64,000 bases of DNA from Clostridium sp. Marseille-P2415 (lineage in GTDB: Bacteria; Bacillota; Clostridia; Lachnospirales; Lachnospiraceae): positions 225,573-289,572 of the forward strand of contig NZ_LT732526.1 in assembly GCF_900155545.1 (NCBI RefSeq). The letters run 5' to 3'. The notes beneath the pieces were generated by a model. It ran no database searches, had not been told where the DNA came from, and saw nothing but the letters and a program-made list of their open reading frames with translations. The translations under genes and the position numbers were made by a program. This document shows, piece after piece, positions 60,970-64,000 of the stretch. Each line of letters begins with the position of its first letter. Within the stretch, counting starts at the first letter, position 1.

Positions 60970-61923
60970 ATGGCAGCATTGATAGAAACAAAGAACTTAA
61001 AGAAGTATTTTGATACACCGAGAGGATTGCTCCATGCAGTTGATGATGTTTCCATTCAAATTAATGAAGGAGAGACACTGGGAGTTGTAGGAGAATCCGG
61101 CTGCGGAAAATCAACTCTTGGCAGAACCATTCTCCGGCTTCTGGAGGCAACAGACGGTGAAATCTGCTATAGGGGTGAAAATATACTTAGTTATGATAAA
61201 CGCCGTATGAAGGCCATCCGTAACCATATGCAGATGATTTTTCAGGATCCGTTTACATCCTTAAATCCGAGGCTTTCTGTTGGAGACATTATAGCTGATC
61301 CCATGAGAGTTATGAAGACTGGTCATAATAAACAGGAAATGCGCAGGAAAATCTATGAAACGATGGAACTGTGCGGACTGCCGGAGCGGTATTATAATAC
61401 ATATCCCCATGAATTGGATGGGGGAAGAAGACAGAGGGTGGGGCTGGCCCGTGCATTGGCTTTAAATCCGGATTTTATTGTCTGCGATGAACCGGTTTCT
61501 GCTCTTGATGTGTCCATTCAGGCACAGATCTTAAATTTGCTCATGGATTTGCAGGAACAGAGAAAACTGGCTTATATGTTCATAACCCATGATTTGTGCG
61601 TGGTACGGCATATCAGCAATTATATTGCAGTTATGTATCTGGGGCAGGTTGTTGAGTATGCACCAAAGAATGAGCTGTTTACCCATCAGCTTCATCCGTA
61701 TACCAAAGCTCTGCTGTCTGCAATTCCGACTACCGATATATCAAGAAGAAACCGGGAACGTCATCTGCTGGAAGGTGAGGTTGGAAATCCGATCAATCCG
61801 GAGCCGGGGTGCCGTTTTGCTTCCAGATGTAAGTATGTTTGTGAAAAGTGTAAGGAACCGCAGGAACTGAAGGATTGCGGCGGGGGACATTACGTTCGGT
61901 GTGTATTAGCGCATAACAGTTAA
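60970..61923 (+). CDS. Oligopeptide-type ABC importer ATPase (DppF-like)
   Basis: The 317-residue protein has Walker A GESGCGKSTLGRTI, Walker B FIVCDEPVSALDVS and a signature altered to ELDGGRRQRVGLARA (usually LSGGQRQR). It ends with the Cys-rich extension CRFASRCKYVCEKCKEP. It starts three bases after the first ATPase gene. Confidence 0.92.
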   Translation: MAALIETKNLKKYFDTPRGLLHAVDDVSIQINEGETLGVVGESGCGKSTLGRTILRLLEATDGEICYRGENILSYDKRRMKAIRNHMQMIFQDPFTSLNPRLSVGDIIADPMRVMKTGHNKQEMRRKIYETMELCGLPERYYNTYPHELDGGRRQRVGLARALALNPDFIVCDEPVSALDVSIQAQILNLLMDLQEQRKLAYMFITHDLCVVRHISNYIAVMYLGQVVEYAPKNELFTHQLHPYTKALLSAIPTTDISRRNRERHLLEGEVGNPINPEPGCRFASRCKYVCEKCKEPQELKDCGGGHYVRCVLAHNS

Positions 61924-61945
61924 AGAGATAAGAGAGGACGACAAC

Positions 61946-63955
61946 ATGGGACATTGGTGGAATGAAGAGCCGTGGCGGCTGATACAGACAAATATGCGTC
62001 AGATTGATATGGAGGATATTGATTCAGAACGTTACGTCAGCAAATTAAAGGAATTTGGTGCGACAGTAGCCATGATTAATACCGGAGGAATCATGGCCAG
62101 TTACAGGACGGGGATAGAAGATCATACCGTCAGCGAATACCTTGCAGGAGATTCCTTAAAACAGATAATGGAAGCGTGCAAAAAAGAAGGCATCCGGGTC
62201 ATCGCCCGGATGGATTTTTCAAAAGTGAGGAGAGAGGTTTATGAAAAGCACCCGGACTGGGCCTATCGGACTCAGGCTGGGGAGATTGTGGACTTTAACG
62301 GTGATGTACATATGTGTATCTGCGGGGGATTCCAACAGGAAAAATCTTTTGAAATTATGAAGGAAGCCGCTGAGACATTGCCGATTGACGGTGTATTTAT
62401 CAACATGGGCGGATTCCAGGAAAAAGATTATAGTTACCGTCATTACGGGTTATGCCATTGCGATAATTGTAAAAGAAAATTCAAAGAGCAATTTGGCCTG
62501 GAGCTTCCGGAAAGTGAATCTATGGATGATGTTGTATTTCGTAAATACAAATTATTCCAGAAAAGGGTGATTTCAGATTATAAAAACCGAATGAAGGATA
62601 TGCTGCGTAGCATAAATCCTGAAATTGCAATCGACGGTGTGGATTTTGCAAGGATTGAATCCAATACAGAATATAAGCGGGTAGGACCTCAGTGGCAGTA
62701 TGGTTCCTCATCCACAGTCCGCGGTGTGCAGTCGTTAAGACCGGGATACATCTGCAGCAATGCAGCAGTCGATTTTATTGGATATTTTTACCGCCATGTT
62801 GCTGTGAGCCCGGCTATGCAGTCTTTGCGGATGTGGCAGGATGTGGCAAACTTTGGTGTGCTGGACTATTATATGATCGGAAGGCTGGATAATCATAAAG
62901 ACAGATCCGGCTTTGAGAAGGTAAAAAAAGCGTTTGCCTATATGGCTGCTCATGAAGAAGATTACAGAGGTATGGCTTTAAAGGCAGATGCGCTCCTGAT
63001 CCGTCAAGGCGGATATCACGTGACAGGAGAAAGCTGCGGCTGGGTTCGTGCGTTTACGGAAAGTCATATTATGCTGGAAGAGACGGAGCCGGAATTTGTA
63101 AAGGCGGAAACAGATTTATCACATTACAAAGCGATTATCGTCGCAGATATTCATACAATACCAGAGGAAACAGCTCAGAAACTGGATGATTATGTAAATA
63201 AGGGCGGCTGCCTGATTATAACCGGAGAGACTGGAAAATATGATGAAAATGGAAACGAACGGACAAATATGCCATTTGAAAGTATCGGGGCAAACAGGGT
63301 CCTTTATCATCGGAATGATATGGTATCAGCTATGTTTGAGCTGCAAAAGAGCGATAAGCTGCTGCTGCCATCCTTTACGGATATAGATGTTATTTATTTT
63401 GGAGATGATTACTTATTTGCAGAGTATAAGGATCAGGTAGAAACGTATTTACATCTGATCCCGCCGCATCCCTATGGACCGCCGGAACGCTGCTATTATA
63501 CAAAGGTTACGGATCTGCCGGGATTTACGGTTCATCGTTATGGAGAAGGCAAGGCAGTGCAGATTCCCTGGAAACCGGGTCTTGTATACGCCAGAGATGG
63601 TTATCAGAATACTTTCTTATTCATGAAAGACGTGTTAGGGTCTGTTGCCGGGCTGAATTGTGTGGAGGATGAGCCATTTTCCCCAATGGTAGAGGTAACA
63701 CTCGGCTGGGAAAAAGATAAGAAATATGCAATGGTGCATCTCGTGAATGGAACAGGACACTTTGGAACCTCTTTCTTTGAACCGGTTGCAGTAAACGGTA
63801 TCAAATTAAAACTTCCGATGGACAGGTGTCCGTCAAAAGTCTGCCAGCTTGTGAAAGGGGAGGAAGTTCCCTTCCGGTGGAATGAGGGTAATTTATATGT
63901 GACAGTGGATACTCTGGAAGAGATGGAATGCATTAAAATTATGTTTGAAAGGTAA
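61946..63955 (+). CDS. Putative glycoside hydrolase (GHL6-like barrel plus trimerisation-like domain)
   Basis: The 669-residue protein has no signal peptide. Residues about 1-330 look like a glycosidase barrel: WWNEEPWRLIQTNMRQID, VIARMDFSKVRREVYEKHPDW and a CHCDNCKRKFKEQFG segment, which I recall from the 'hypothetical glycosyl hydrolase 6' family. Residues about 370-520 resemble the GH42 trimerisation domain (LSHYKAIIVADIHTIPEETAQKLDDYV). A beta-rich C-terminus follows. It begins 22 bases after the importer ATPase gene, so it probably acts on the imported compound in the cytoplasm. The substrate is unknown. Confidence 0.72.
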   Translation: MGHWWNEEPWRLIQTNMRQIDMEDIDSERYVSKLKEFGATVAMINTGGIMASYRTGIEDHTVSEYLAGDSLKQIMEACKKEGIRVIARMDFSKVRREVYEKHPDWAYRTQAGEIVDFNGDVHMCICGGFQQEKSFEIMKEAAETLPIDGVFINMGGFQEKDYSYRHYGLCHCDNCKRKFKEQFGLELPESESMDDVVFRKYKLFQKRVISDYKNRMKDMLRSINPEIAIDGVDFARIESNTEYKRVGPQWQYGSSSTVRGVQSLRPGYICSNAAVDFIGYFYRHVAVSPAMQSLRMWQDVANFGVLDYYMIGRLDNHKDRSGFEKVKKAFAYMAAHEEDYRGMALKADALLIRQGGYHVTGESCGWVRAFTESHIMLEETEPEFVKAETDLSHYKAIIVADIHTIPEETAQKLDDYVNKGGCLIITGETGKYDENGNERTNMPFESIGANRVLYHRNDMVSAMFELQKSDKLLLPSFTDIDVIYFGDDYLFAEYKDQVETYLHLIPPHPYGPPERCYYTKVTDLPGFTVHRYGEGKAVQIPWKPGLVYARDGYQNTFLFMKDVLGSVAGLNCVEDEPFSPMVEVTLGWEKDKKYAMVHLVNGTGHFGTSFFEPVAVNGIKLKLPMDRCPSKVCQLVKGEEVPFRWNEGNLYVTVDTLEEMECIKIMFER

Positions 63956-63956
63956 T

Positions 63957-64000
63957 ATGGAACAGCCCCATATCAACTTCCCCGGCTTAGATGTGATGAG
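63957..64000 (+). CDS. Start of the next operon gene (cut by window edge)
   Basis: An ATG two bases after the previous stop, with AAAGG four bases upstream, opens a frame MEQPHINFPGLDVM that stays open to the last base. It is likely the next gene of the importer operon. Too little remains to name it. Confidence 0.55.
   Translation, partial: MEQPHINFPGLDVM

Overview
The window reads as chromosomal DNA from an anaerobic, spore-forming Firmicute, most likely Lachnospiraceae/Clostridia. The reasons are an alpha/beta-type small acid-soluble spore protein, an EtfAB-linked lactate dehydrogenase, a T-box leader, strong AGGAGG-type ribosome binding sites, sigma-A promoters and a large set of plant-polysaccharide genes. 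No rRNA, tRNA, intact insertion sequence, prophage or CRISPR array was seen.

Layout. 1-850: tail of a DUF4256 protein, then a small leftward spore operon (SASP plus two unknown small proteins) behind a sigma-G-like promoter. 1157-5549: a GntR regulator and an etfB-etfA-lactate dehydrogenase operon, with a consensus promoter and two identical palindromic operators. 5611-9487: amino-acid permease, flavin amine oxidase and a decayed LysR gene. 9569-13820: two-component system plus a three-gene ABC exporter of the antimicrobial-peptide/lantibiotic-immunity type. 13884-24807: carbohydrate island (GH16 glucanase, endonuclease-IV-like TIM barrel, DUF3990 toxin-like pair, PL11 rhamnogalacturonan lyase, AraC regulator, symporter, DUF1680 arabinofuranosidase). 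25001-28672: CYP152 peroxygenase, a GMC-oxidase small subunit and a GMC oxidoreductase. 28662-30799: AraC regulator and GH105 unsaturated rhamnogalacturonyl hydrolase. 30942-36185: Nudix hydrolase, MsrAB fusion, beta-propeller dehydrogenase-like protein, a T-box leader with a probable alanine specifier before alaA, and a nitroreductase.

36211-45122 is the most unusual region. It is a tightly packed leftward operon: response regulator, histidine kinase, amino-acid adenylating ligase, type III PLP decarboxylase, acyl carrier protein, AlgI-type MBOAT acyltransferase and SGNH protein, followed by a GH3 lipoprotein. This is the logic of the Dlt (teichoic-acid D-alanylation) pathway, but with a decarboxylase added, an AlgI/AlgJ-like transfer module and changed residues in the ligase pocket. 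I infer a regulated pathway that decorates a cell-surface polymer with something other than D-alanine.

45450-49576 is an RND efflux pair; 49751-50545 an EcsC-like protein; 50592-53612 a TPR-TrkA-TrkA-TrkH potassium-uptake operon; 53885-55883 two hydroxyacid dehydrogenases facing each other. From 56441 to the right edge is an oligopeptide-type ABC importer with a putative glycoside hydrolase. A 557-bp AT-rich region holding three similar TTAAAACGTTTTAA-type palindromes lies before it. The pectin-related enzymes (PL11, GH105, DUF1680) suggest breakdown of rhamnogalacturonan I side chains and backbone; the right-hand importer may serve related oligosaccharides. All calls come from reading sequence and translated motifs; no database search was run.
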